From Priestia koreensis (lineage in GTDB: Bacteria > Bacillota > Bacilli > Bacillales > Bacillaceae_H): a stretch of 64,000 nt of DNA. This document shows positions 1-7,220 of this stretch, piece by piece. The stretch is taken from contig NZ_LILC01000007.1 in NCBI RefSeq assembly GCF_001274935.1, forward strand, positions 124,001-188,000, in the 5' to 3' direction. The notes beneath the pieces are model-generated. The model was not told where the DNA came from, ran no database searches, and saw only the letters and a list, made by a program, of their open reading frames with translations. The position numbers and the translations under genes were made by a program. The first letter of the stretch is position 1; the number at the start of each line of letters is the position of its first letter.

Positions 1-2472
1 TGGAAGAACACCCATTAGTACAAGGTTACTACGGTGAATACGTTCAAAGCTTTCTGCGATCACTGTTTTAATGCCAAGAAGATTTGTTCCTTTGGCAGCC
101 CAGTCACGAGAGCTTCCCATTCCGTAGTCTTTACCAGCGAATACCACTAAACCAGTGTTGTCCGCTTTGTATTTCATACAAGCATCATAAATGCTCATAA
201 CGTCGCCTGTTGGCCAGTAAGTTGTGTAACCACCTTCTGTACCAGGTGCTACTTGGTTACGGATACGAATGTTCGCAAATGTTCCGCGCATCATAACTTC
301 GTGGTTACCACGACGAGATCCGTAAGAGTTAAAGTCTCTGTGCTCAACGCCGTTCTCAAGTAGGTAACGACCTGCAGGAGAGTTTTTCGCGATTGAACCA
401 GCCGGTGAAATGTGGTCAGTTGTTACAGAGTCACCGAATTTTGCTACGATGCGAAGATCTTGTAACGGTTCTACTGTACCAGGCTCAGCTGATAATCCTT
501 CAAAGAATGGAGGATTTTGGATATACGTAGAGTCGTTATCCCAAGTGTATAATGCTTCTTCGCTTGTTTCGATTTCATTCCAACGCTCGTTGTCGTCAAA
601 TACGTGCTCGTATTCTTTACGGAACAAGTCTGGAGTTACTGTCGCTTTTACAACTTCGTTGATTTCATCCATTGATGGCCAGATGTCTTTGAAGAATACA
701 TCGTTGCCGTCTTTGTCTTTACCAAGTGAGTCGCTTTGAAGATCTACATCAACCGTACCTGCAAGCGCATATGCCACAACTAACGGTGGAGATGCTAGGT
801 AGTTCCCTTTTACAAGTGGGTGAATACGTCCTTCAAAGTTACGGTTACCTGAAAGAACAGATGTTACAAGTAAGTCGCTGTCTGCTACTGCTTTTTCAAT
901 CTCATCTGCTAATGGACCAGAGTTCCCGATACATGTTGTACAACCGTATCCAACAATGTTAAATCCAAGTTGCTCAAGGTATGGAAGAAGTTTTGAATCT
1001 TCTAGGTAACCCGTTACAACTTTTGAACCTGGTGCTAGAGATGTTTTTACATAACCTGGTACTTGAAGGCCTTTTTCAGTTGCTTTTTTCGCAACTAATC
1101 CAGCTGCAACTAGTACGTATGGGTTTGATGTATTTGTACAGCTTGTAATCGCCGCAATCGCGATTGCACCTGTTTTCATTGTTACGTCTGTTCCATTTGC
1201 TAATGGGAACGTGATTTCTTTATTTGCATCCGTTGCTGTTAAACCAAATCCTTGGTTACCAGCTGGTGCAACTAACGCATCGTTGAATTCTTTTTTCATT
1301 TGAGATAATGGAATTAAATCTTGTGGACGTTTTGGACCAGAAAGGTTTGGCTCAATTGTCGCAAGGTCAATTTCCACTACAGATGTATATGTTGGATCTG
1401 CTGCATCAGCTGTGAAGAATAAGCCGTTCGCTTTGCAGTATTCTTCTACCACTCGAATTTGCTCTTCGTCACGGCCTGTTAAGCGCATGTAATCAAGTGC
1501 TTCTGCATCAACTGGGAAGAATCCACAAGTAGCACCGTATTCAGGAGCCATGTTCGCAATCGTTGCACGGTCAGCAAGTGGTAATACCGCTACCCCTGGT
1601 CCGAAGAACTCAACGAATTTTCCAACTACGCCTTTTTGACGAAGCACTTGCGTTACTTTTAACGCTAAGTCAGTTGCTGTTGTACCGTTTGGAAGTGTAC
1701 CTGTTAGTTTTACCCCAATTACTTCAGGCACTGGGAAGTAAGATGGTTGACCAAGCATTCCTGCTTCTGCCTCAATACCACCAACACCCCATCCAAGAAC
1801 GCCGATACCGTTAATCATTGTTGTATGAGAGTCAGTTCCAACTAATGAATCTGGGAATGTTTCAATTTCACCGTTTTCATTTTCTTTTGTTTGAACAACG
1901 TTTGCTAAATATTCTAAATTCACTTGGTGAACGATACCAGTTGCTGGTGGAACAGCACGGTAGTTATCAAATGATTTTTGTGCCCAGCTTAAGAATTTAT
2001 AACGCTCTGCGTTACGTTCAAATTCTAAGTCCATGTTGAAGTTCAGCGCGTCTGGTGTACCCGCTCTGTCTACTTGTACGGAGTGGTCAATTACTAGGTC
2101 TACTGTAATTTCTGGGTTGATTTTATCAGGATCCCCACCAAGATCTGCCATTGCTTTACGAAGAGACGCTAAGTCTACAACTGCAGGCACCCCTGTGAAA
2201 TCTTGAAGGATAACGCGTGAAGGCTTGAATGGAACGTCGATTTCTTGAACGTCGTTTGTACCCCATTTTGCTAAGTTTTCAACGTGTTCCTTTTTAATTA
2301 CACGTCCGTCTACTTGGCGAAGAACAGATTCTAATAATACCTTTACAGAGTATGGTAATTTAGAAACCTGACCGATTCCAGCTTCTTCTAAAGCTTGTAA
2401 GCGGTAATAAAAATACGTTTTGTCATTAACAGTGAATGATGAACGAGCATTAAATGCATCATGTTTTGTCAT
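1..2472 (-). CDS. acnA: Aconitate hydratase, 3' end outside the window
   Basis: Cytosolic TCA-cycle aconitase, which interconverts citrate and isocitrate; in Bacillus it is called CitB and can also bind RNA. The window holds 824 codons from the start; the family is about 900 residues, so roughly the last 80 are missing at the window edge. The iron-sulfur ligands are visible: Cys445 in an ITSCTNTS motif, and Cys511 and Cys514 in a [10 protein letters not shown] motif. The early [10 protein letters not shown] region and the swivel-domain start [10 protein letters not shown] are also intact. The start is ATG at 2472, preceded by AAGGGGG at good spacing. A CcpC-like box lies upstream. The call is secure. 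Confidence 0.97.
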   Translation of the reverse strand, partial: MTKHDAFNARSSFTVNDKTYFYYRLQALEEAGIGQVSKLPYSVKVLLESVLRQVDGRVIKKEHVENLAKWGTNDVQEIDVPFKPSRVILQDFTGVPAVVDLASLRKAMADLGGDPDKINPEITVDLVIDHSVQVDRAGTPDALNFNMDLEFERNAERYKFLSWAQKSFDNYRAVPPATGIVHQVNLEYLANVVQTKENENGEIETFPDSLVGTDSHTTMINGIGVLGWGVGGIEAEAGMLGQPSYFPVPEVIGVKLTGTLPNGTTATDLALKVTQVLRQKGVVGKFVEFFGPGVAVLPLADRATIANMAPEYGATCGFFPVDAEALDYMRLTGRDEEQIRVVEEYCKANGLFFTADAADPTYTSVVEIDLATIEPNLSGPKRPQDLIPLSQMKKEFNDALVAPAGNQGFGLTATDANKEITFPLANGTDVTMKTGAIAIAAITSCTNTSNPYVLVAAGLVAKKATEKGLQVPGYVKTSLAPGSKVVTGYLEDSKLLPYLEQLGFNIVGYGCTTCIGNSGPLADEIEKAVADSDLLVTSVLSGNRNFEGRIHPLVKGNYLASPPLVVAYALAGTVDVDLQSDSLGKDKDGNDVFFKDIWPSMDEINEVVKATVTPDLFRKEYEHVFDDNERWNEIETSEEALYTWDNDSTYIQNPPFFEGLSAEPGTVEPLQDLRIVAKFGDSVTTDHISPAGSIAKNSPAGRYLLENGVEHRDFNSYGSRRGNHEVMMRGTFANIRIRNQVAPGTEGGYTTYWPTGDVMSIYDACMKYKADNTGLVVFAGKDYGMGSSRDWAAKGTNLLGIKTVIAESFERIHRSNLVLMGVLP

Positions 2473-2596
2473 CTTGTTTTACCCCCTTGAAACAATTATG
2501 TATGTTGCCTACTAAGTCCCATCTTAGGTTTTCCCTACGCATTTATCTTAATATAATGTTATACATAAGTAAATAAAAAGAATGTTATTAATTAGC

Positions 2597-2611
2597 ATAA
2601 GTTTTGCTTAT
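2597..2611. promoter_or_regulatory. CcpC-type operator upstream of aconitase
   Basis: The 15 bases read ATAA-N7-TTAT (ATAAGTTTTGCTTAT), the dyad used by the LysR-type regulator CcpC at the B. subtilis citB promoter. The site lies about 125 bp upstream of the aconitase start, and an AT-rich candidate minus 10 element (TATATT on the minus strand, near 2535) sits between. What is seen is the motif and its position. Binding by a citrate-responsive CcpC is inferred. Confidence 0.5.
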
Positions 2612-2764
2612 TGCTTGATACATAAGGGTTTTTGTAAGAAAATTTGTGAAATTAGATGGAAGCGTCACCACTTTTCTTTTCCTTGAATTGGTTGTTCATA
2701 AACCTATTTTTCCGTGCACAATAAGAACGCACAGACGTGCAACATTGATGAGGAGGTTTTCACC

Positions 2765-2914
2765 ATGGCAAAACGAAAAGCAAATCACCAAATTCCAGAC
2801 GCAAACGCAGCAAAAGCTCAAGGAAAAGGCGCTGGTTACAATGAAGAATTCGCAAATGAACCGTTAACAGAGCAACAAAAACAAAACAACAAGAAACGCA
2901 AAAAAAATCAATAA
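2765..2914 (+). CDS. sspO: Small acid-soluble spore protein O
   Basis: A 49-residue, very hydrophilic protein rich in Lys, Gln and Asn, beginning [20 protein letters not shown]. This matches the minor SASP SspO (formerly CotK), a protein of the spore core. The start is ATG at 2765, seven bases after AGGAGG; an upstream in-frame ATG at 2714 has no ribosome binding site and would add an unrelated leader. The gene follows aconitase divergently, as in B. subtilis. In B. subtilis sspO and sspP form one transcript, but here sspO is closed by its own terminator and separated from sspP by an inverted gene. Confidence 0.93.
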   Translation: MAKRKANHQIPDANAAKAQGKGAGYNEEFANEPLTEQQKQNNKKRKKNQ

Positions 2915-2991
2915 GTCTGTATGTTTTATTGATCTTGGAGATACTAGTAACAGGGAGATTTTCAAACCGCCGACCCCGTTGGGAAATCCCT

Positions 2992-3024
2992 AAAAGCAGG
3001 TCCTTATTCGAGGACCTGCTTTTT
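2992..3024 (+). terminator. Intrinsic terminator of sspO
   Basis: An 11-bp stem (AAGCAGGTCCT / AGGACCTGCTT) with a short loop is followed by a T run. It sits 80 bp after the sspO stop. Confidence 0.85.
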
Positions 3025-3030
3025 CGCGCA

Positions 3031-3063
3031 AAAAAACACCCTCTTGTGATAAGAAGGTGTTTG
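3031..3063 (-). terminator. Intrinsic terminator of the inverted gene at 3069
   Basis: Read on the minus strand, ACACCTTCTT pairs with AAGAGGGTGT (one wobble) and is followed by seven Ts. It lies directly after the stop codon of the small gene 3069-3335. Confidence 0.8.
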
Positions 3064-3068
3064 CTCAC

Positions 3069-3335
3069 TTATTGTTCGTTGTTTACAGAATCTACAAGCC
3101 CTTTTAAATCTTGTTGAAATTGTGTCAGCTGCTTGTGCTGTGAATCGGAAGCCACCTCAAGAGCATTCTCGATTTGCGCATAAGCTTCATTCACTTCTTC
3201 TTTTACGTGCTTCAATTCTTGACCATAAGACGATTGACCTTGAACAAGATTAGCTTGTGCATTTGCATCAAGTGCTTGTTTATGACCTTGCTGTGCAGCC
3301 TGAAATGCCTGCTGTTTATTTTTATGATATGGCAT
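3069..3335 (-). CDS. Small hydrophilic Gln-rich protein of unknown function
   Basis: I do not recognise this family. The product is 88 residues from MPYHKNKQQAFQAAQQ, with no membrane segment or signal peptide. It is rich in Gln, Ala, Asn and charged residues and probably alpha-helical, with a heptad-like pattern in the second half (LKHVKEEVNEAYAQIENALE). Two ATGs are adjacent (3338 and 3335); the second is chosen because it lies seven bases from AGGAGG. The gene has its own terminator and is transcribed against sspO and sspP, which flank it. The composition and the spore-gene neighbours suggest a spore or sporulation protein, but this is inference from context only. Confidence 0.7.
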   Translation of the reverse strand: MPYHKNKQQAFQAAQQGHKQALDANAQANLVQGQSSYGQELKHVKEEVNEAYAQIENALEVASDSQHKQLTQFQQDLKGLVDSVNNEQ

Positions 3336-3432
3336 CATGTATCCTCCTCTTAGAGCGGTTGCTACCGCAAAAATTGTGGCAGTTCACCATTTATTGTTTC
3401 GTTTTGAGGCGCCTTTCATACGGAAAATTATC

Positions 3433-3463
3433 TGAATAAAACATCGCTTCTTTTCTCATTCTA
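3433..3463 (+). promoter_or_regulatory. Sigma-G-type promoter of sspP
   Basis: TGAATA at 3433-3438 and CATTCTA at 3457-3463 are separated by 18 bp. This fits the forespore sigma-G pattern (GYATR, about 18 bp, CATnnTA). It lies 21 bp upstream of the sspP start, consistent with sspP having its own promoter now that an inverted gene separates it from sspO. Confidence 0.65.
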
Positions 3464-3484
3464 ATACCAAGAGGAGGGATTCAC

Positions 3485-3628
3485 ATGAACAAAAACAGCA
3501 GTAAAGACATGCACAAAAATGCACCTAAGGGAGACAATCCTGGTCAACCAGCTCCACTTAGCGGATCACATAAAGTTAAAAACCGTCAGCACAGTCGTCA
3601 AAAGCACAACAGCGGCCACGACATGTAA
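3485..3628 (+). CDS. sspP: Small acid-soluble spore protein P
   Basis: A 47-residue basic protein, [20 protein letters not shown] at the N-terminus and [14 protein letters not shown] in the middle, matching the minor SASP SspP (formerly CotL). Such proteins accumulate in the forespore core. The start is ATG at 3485 behind GAGGAGGGATTCAC. A sigma-G-type promoter and a following intrinsic terminator make it a single-gene unit. It lies between sspO and the cotM-like gene, which supports the assignment by gene order. The length agrees with the family. Confidence 0.92.
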   Translation: MNKNSSKDMHKNAPKGDNPGQPAPLSGSHKVKNRQHSRQKHNSGHDM

Positions 3629-3634
3629 GAGAGC

Positions 3635-3668
3635 AAAGAGCTTGTCATTCCGGCAGGCTCTTTCTTTT
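3635..3668 (+). terminator. Intrinsic terminator of sspP
   Basis: AAAGAGCTTGTC pairs, with G-T wobbles, with GGCAGGCTCTTT, followed by CTTTT. It starts seven bases after the sspP stop. Confidence 0.75.
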
Positions 3669-3721
3669 ATGCCTTCTTTACCACGAGGTGTGACAATTTG
3701 CTCAATTAATTGGCGCTTCTC

Positions 3722-3748
3722 ACGATTGCTATATTGCTGCATATGATA
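3722..3748 (+). promoter_or_regulatory. Sigma-K-type promoter of the cotM-like gene
   Basis: AC at 3722-3723, 16 bp, then CATATGATA at 3740-3748 gives an exact match to the late mother-cell pattern AC-N16-CATAnnnTA. The leader contains a small hairpin (TCTCTTA / TAAGAGA, 3757-3776) before the ribosome binding site. Confidence 0.65.
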
Positions 3749-3802
3749 AAAGAAGTTCTCTTACTACGATAAGAGACATTTTATGATGGTGGAGGCAGAG
3801 GA

Positions 3803-4243
3803 ATGATGAATGACCGAAAACGTCCCAAAAATCATTTTTTGCATGATTTGGAGGATCTTGTGGACTTTTTCTTTTCGCACCCTTTTACAAGCTATTTAGA
3901 TTGTGATAGCGTTCGCATCGATTTATTTGAAACGAGCACATCCTATATCGTAGAAGTAGATTTACCTGACTTTGACAAGGATCACGTAATCATTGAGGTT
4001 TTTGAACATCAGTTACGCATTCAAGCCAAAAAAGAGCAGCTTGTGAAACTCGAAGACAGCACAAACAACTCGTTTTCTGCTCAAAAAGACGTCAAATTGA
4101 TCGATCGTACCGTCGATTTTCCGTTCTCCCTTCCCAATCAACCAATGAAGGCGACCCTTGAAAATGGTGTGTTAGAAATCACTATTGAAAAAGAAGGGAA
4201 AGTATCACCCCCTATTTCTACTCTTGCTATTACAGAATGGTAA
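3803..4243 (+). CDS. cotM: CotM-like small heat shock (alpha-crystallin) spore coat protein
   Basis: A 146-residue Hsp20/alpha-crystallin protein. The crystallin domain starts near residue 40 (VRIDLFETSTSYIVEVDLPD) and ends with the family's A-x-x-x-n-G-v-L-x-i signature (ATLENGVLEITI) near residue 120. CotM is an outer-coat protein with this fold in B. subtilis, encoded beside sspO and sspP and expressed from sigma-K; gene order, length and an exact sigma-K-type promoter all agree here. The start is ATG at 3803, seven bases after GGAGG. The identification as CotM rather than a general Hsp20 rests on synteny and promoter, not on sequence alone. Confidence 0.75.
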   Translation: MMNDRKRPKNHFLHDLEDLVDFFFSHPFTSYLDCDSVRIDLFETSTSYIVEVDLPDFDKDHVIIEVFEHQLRIQAKKEQLVKLEDSTNNSFSAQKDVKLIDRTVDFPFSLPNQPMKATLENGVLEITIEKEGKVSPPISTLAITEW

Positions 4244-4260
4244 AAAATCAAGGATAAATG

Positions 4261-4299
4261 GGAAGCATGAAGAATACTCCTTAGATGCTTCTTTTTTTT
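4261..4299 (+). terminator. Intrinsic terminator of the cotM-like gene
   Basis: GAAGCAT at 4262 pairs with ATGCTTC at 4285, followed by eight Ts. Confidence 0.8.
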
Positions 4300-4350
4300 A
4301 CATTTATACTGATTATTTAGCACATAGTTTATTTAATTCTTTTTGATTAG

Positions 4351-4386
4351 AAAAAACCGAGTTCTTTATGCACAAAGAACTCGGTT
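4351..4386 (-). terminator. Intrinsic terminator of the M42 peptidase gene
   Basis: A 13-bp perfect stem (AACCGAGTTCTTT / AAAGAACTCGGTT) is followed on the minus strand by TTTTCT. It lies ten bases after the stop of 4397-5452. Confidence 0.85.
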
Positions 4387-4396
4387 GATTTTTCTT

Positions 4397-5452
4397 TTAG
4401 TTTAGAAAGCTTTCGTACGTATCATTGTCTAACTTCTTAACGATGGCTACGAGCAGCTTTAAGGTGTTTTCCAAGTCTTTTTTACTGATCATGGATGTAT
4501 GACTGTGGATGTAGCGGGACGCAACTCCGATCACAATCGTCGGAACACCCTGTTTGTGAAGATGGAATTCACCACCGTCCGTTCCTCCTCCTAGCATCAC
4601 GTCAACTTGATATGGAATGTTGTGCTCTTCGGCTGTTTGAATGACAAAATTTCGAAACGCCGTATTTGGAACCATGGACGAGTCTAAAAAGGTAATTAGT
4701 ACGCCTTCTCCTAACTTTGCTTTGTTTGGATTTCCACCGGGTCCATCCTCCGCTACACCGACATCAAGTGCAATGGCTACGTCTGGGTCAATCACATAAG
4801 GCGCCGTTTTTGCTCCGCGTAGGCCCACTTCTTCTTGTACGGTTGCACCTGAAAAAACGGTATTCGGATGTTGTTCATTTTGAAGTGCTTTTAATAGCTC
4901 AACCGCCAGCCAGCAGCCAATTCGGTTATCGAGCGCTTTTGCTAAAATCGTATCATGGTCAGGTAAAATCTCAAACGGACAAATTGGCATGATAGGGTCG
5001 CCCACTTTAATTCCCCAGCTCTTCACCTGTGTTGCATCCTTGGCTCCTACATCAATAAACATTTCACGCATTGGATAGACCGTATTTCGTTCCTCTGGAC
5101 GCAAAATATGGGGTGGTTTCGAACCGATGACGCCCGTGTACGATTTTTTATCCGTAATAATGGTTACTCGTTGTGCCAAAAGAACTTGATCCCACCATCC
5201 TCCTAGCGGAACGAATCTCAAATACCCTTCCGACGTAATCTCACTGATCATAAAGGACACTTCATCCATATGACCAGCAAGCATTACTTTTACATTTCCA
5301 CCCTTTCCCTGTTTTTTACCGAAAATGCTCCCTAGTCGATCTGTTAGGACGTCAGCACCGCTTGCTTCAAATTCTTTTCGTAATATGTCACGAATACGAT
5401 GCTCAAATCCCGGTGCACCCACTTCTTCTGTTAACCTCTTTAATAGTTCCAT
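4397..5452 (-). CDS. M42-family metallo-aminopeptidase
   Basis: A cytosolic dinuclear-zinc peptidase of the FrvX/YsdC/PepA (glutamyl aminopeptidase) type that trims peptides. All metal and catalytic positions are visible in the 351-residue product: His61 (AGHMDEV), Asp175 (KALDNRIG), the Glu207-Glu208 pair (VQEEVGLRG), Asp230 (ALDVG) and His297 (GGEFHLH). The start is ATG at 5452, six bases behind a strong GGAAGGTGAT site; an 18-codon upstream extension has no ribosome binding site. It is a single gene with its own terminator. The exact substrate (glutamyl peptides or broader) cannot be read from the sequence. Confidence 0.93.
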   Translation of the reverse strand: MELLKRLTEEVGAPGFEHRIRDILRKEFEASGADVLTDRLGSIFGKKQGKGGNVKVMLAGHMDEVSFMISEITSEGYLRFVPLGGWWDQVLLAQRVTIITDKKSYTGVIGSKPPHILRPEERNTVYPMREMFIDVGAKDATQVKSWGIKVGDPIMPICPFEILPDHDTILAKALDNRIGCWLAVELLKALQNEQHPNTVFSGATVQEEVGLRGAKTAPYVIDPDVAIALDVGVAEDGPGGNPNKAKLGEGVLITFLDSSMVPNTAFRNFVIQTAEEHNIPYQVDVMLGGGTDGGEFHLHKQGVPTIVIGVASRYIHSHTSMISKKDLENTLKLLVAIVKKLDNDTYESFLN

Positions 5453-5649
5453 GTTCTCATCACCTTCCGTATGTATTCCACTTATTAGAATGAGATTTAT
5501 TTCCATTTTTATTCACGTTATTTTTAAATTTTGTAATGTTTATTTAGAACATAGTTGTTTTAACTCTTATGTAATCGTCATAGAAACGGATAGACTCGTA
5601 GCGTTTGCTTCAAACTATCTATAAACCAACGCGAAAGGATGAGTGATTA

Positions 5650-6477
5650 ATGCTTCATACTGCATGGAAAGGGACATTGTCGTTCGGTTCAATTGATATC
5701 CCGATCCGCCTTCACATCGCAACGGAAGATCAAGAAATAAAGCTTCGATCGCTTCATAAAGAATGTTTGACCCCTATTAAATATGAAAAACGGTGTCCCT
5801 CATGTGAAAAAGACGTAGACGCTGGTGATATTGTGAAAGGGTACGAACTCGAGGACGGGCGCTTTGTTGTGATTAGTACCGAGGAACTTCAAGAAGTACG
5901 GCGTCCGTTTGAAAACAAAGATATCTCAATGGATCACTTTATTGAACTAAATGAGGTGGACCCTCTCTACTTTGGGAAAAGTTATTATATTTCCCCGCAG
6001 GAAACGGGTGAACGGCCTTATGCTATCTTACAGCAGGCGCTGCTCGATACAAATAAAGCTGGAATCGCAGTCGTTTTTCTTCATTCACGTCAGCAGGTTG
6101 TACTCGTACGAGCGCTTGAAGATGTGCTGATTATGCACACGCTCTATTTTCCGGAGGAAATTCGTGACGTTGAGAATGTTCCTAACTTGGGCGATCAGCT
6201 CGTAGACAGCCAGCATAAGGAACTCGCAGGAAAGATTATTAACGAAATGACCCAACCGTTTACTCCTAATCATTTTCATAATCAATACCGTGATTCCTTA
6301 AAAGATCTCGTTGAAGACAAACTTGCAGAAGGACAGGTCGTATCACCGAAGGAACCGACGAAGCAATCAAATGTGAAAAACTTGATGACAGCTCTAAAAA
6401 TGAGTATTGACTCTCCACCGACCGCAAAGCCCAAACGAAAAACGAGTCCAAAAAAAGTCAGTCGCCCCTCTTCTTGA
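5650..6477 (+). CDS. ku: Ku protein of bacterial non-homologous end joining
   Basis: A 275-residue bacterial Ku homologue. It forms a homodimer that threads onto DNA double-strand ends and recruits ligase LigD. The N-terminus HTAWKGTLSFGSIDIPIRL is the hallmark of the family. Cys39, Cys49 and Cys52 form the zinc-hook-like cysteines seen in Bacillus Ku. A basic, Pro- and Lys-rich tail (residues 255-275) probably contacts DNA. The start is ATG at 5650 after AAAGGATGAG. In B. subtilis ku (ykoV) sits beside ligD; here neither flank carries a ligase, so LigD would have to be elsewhere. The repair system matters mostly in germinating spores. Confidence 0.95.
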   Translation: MLHTAWKGTLSFGSIDIPIRLHIATEDQEIKLRSLHKECLTPIKYEKRCPSCEKDVDAGDIVKGYELEDGRFVVISTEELQEVRRPFENKDISMDHFIELNEVDPLYFGKSYYISPQETGERPYAILQQALLDTNKAGIAVVFLHSRQQVVLVRALEDVLIMHTLYFPEEIRDVENVPNLGDQLVDSQHKELAGKIINEMTQPFTPNHFHNQYRDSLKDLVEDKLAEGQVVSPKEPTKQSNVKNLMTALKMSIDSPPTAKPKRKTSPKKVSRPSS

Positions 6478-6495
6478 AGGAACGACTGACTTTTT
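6452..6495. terminator. Bidirectional terminator between ku and 6498-6899
   Basis: AAAAAGTCAGTCG pairs with CGACTGACTTTTT around an 18-base loop. It begins within the last ku codons and has T runs on both strands, so it can serve the convergent genes. Confidence 0.8.
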
Positions 6496-6497
6496 AC

Positions 6498-6899
6498 TTA
6501 TATTTTTTTGATTTCGCATTCATGTTTATTTTTATAGACCGGCTGTCCATAAGACGTTGGTAGCGTAACGAATTGTTCCACCTGATTGTTTTTCACAAAC
6601 ACTATGACGCTGTTATCGCCGCTTTCAATCCCTGTTGCTTTTGCTTCCATCCAATCAAAGCCAAGCTTTTTGTTGATAGCTGCTACCTTTGTGTGAGGCT
6701 CAAACACATATACCTTGTCCCAATGAAAATGAAACACGTTGTTCAAATTGACCGTTGCCACATCTGACTTTTGCTGTTCCTGCTTTACTTCATGAATAAA
6801 TTTTTCTTGAGCTTGAGCTTGGTTCTGCTTGCTGTACGATCGGTCAATAAAAAAGATTGACAATAATGCAACAAGGGTCACGATCAAAATCCGTTTCAC
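6498..6899 (-). CDS. Small membrane-anchored protein of unknown function
   Basis: I do not recognise the family. The 133-residue product begins with a positively charged stretch and one hydrophobic segment (ILIVTLVALLSIFFI, residues 4-18), then a Gln/Lys-rich linker and an extracytoplasmic domain with a FHFHWDKVYVFEPHT motif. The start chosen is GTG at 6899, nine bases behind GGAGG; an ATG far upstream (6977) lacks a ribosome binding site and would bury the anchor. No lipobox follows the hydrophobic segment, so it is more likely an uncleaved anchor than a lipoprotein. It stands alone, convergent with ku. Confidence 0.75.
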   Translation of the reverse strand: MKRILIVTLVALLSIFFIDRSYSKQNQAQAQEKFIHEVKQEQQKSDVATVNLNNVFHFHWDKVYVFEPHTKVAAINKKLGFDWMEAKATGIESGDNSVIVFVKNNQVEQFVTLPTSYGQPVYKNKHECEIKKI

Positions 6900-7220
6900 A
6901 GCTGATACCCTCCAATAATATAAACATAACCCCTTTTTCTCTTTCTTCATTCTAGAAAAATTCGTTTTGAAACACAATAGACAACTTGCCCTATCTTACG
7001 AAAAATTCAAAGGTATAAGAAAGAACGGAAAACACGTCCCGTAGTAGTTTACATGATTTCGTTCATTTGTAAAAGAAAAAACATACGGGAGCGTTTAGCA
7101 ACTGTTCTGACAACGTTTTTTTAAGATTGATGACGTTCGTATCTAGAAAAAAGCGAAGAAAATGTTTTCCTTCATTGTGCGTACCTCCCACTAAACCATT
7201 TATAAAGTCGGAGAACTTTT
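6900..7220. other. Intergenic stretch, no supported gene
   Basis: About 320 bases separate the McrC-like gene from the small anchored protein on the same strand. It should contain the promoter for 6498-6899. I see no convincing terminator for the restriction cassette and no ORF with a ribosome binding site of useful length. A frame running on the minus strand through 7063-7371 contains LDTNVI but lacks other support. Confidence 0.5.

Noticed and set aside
410..962. Open frames on the plus strand across the aconitase gene
   Set aside because: They are antisense to a clear, highly conserved aconitase sequence, rich in Ser and Leu, with no ribosome binding sites or family matches.
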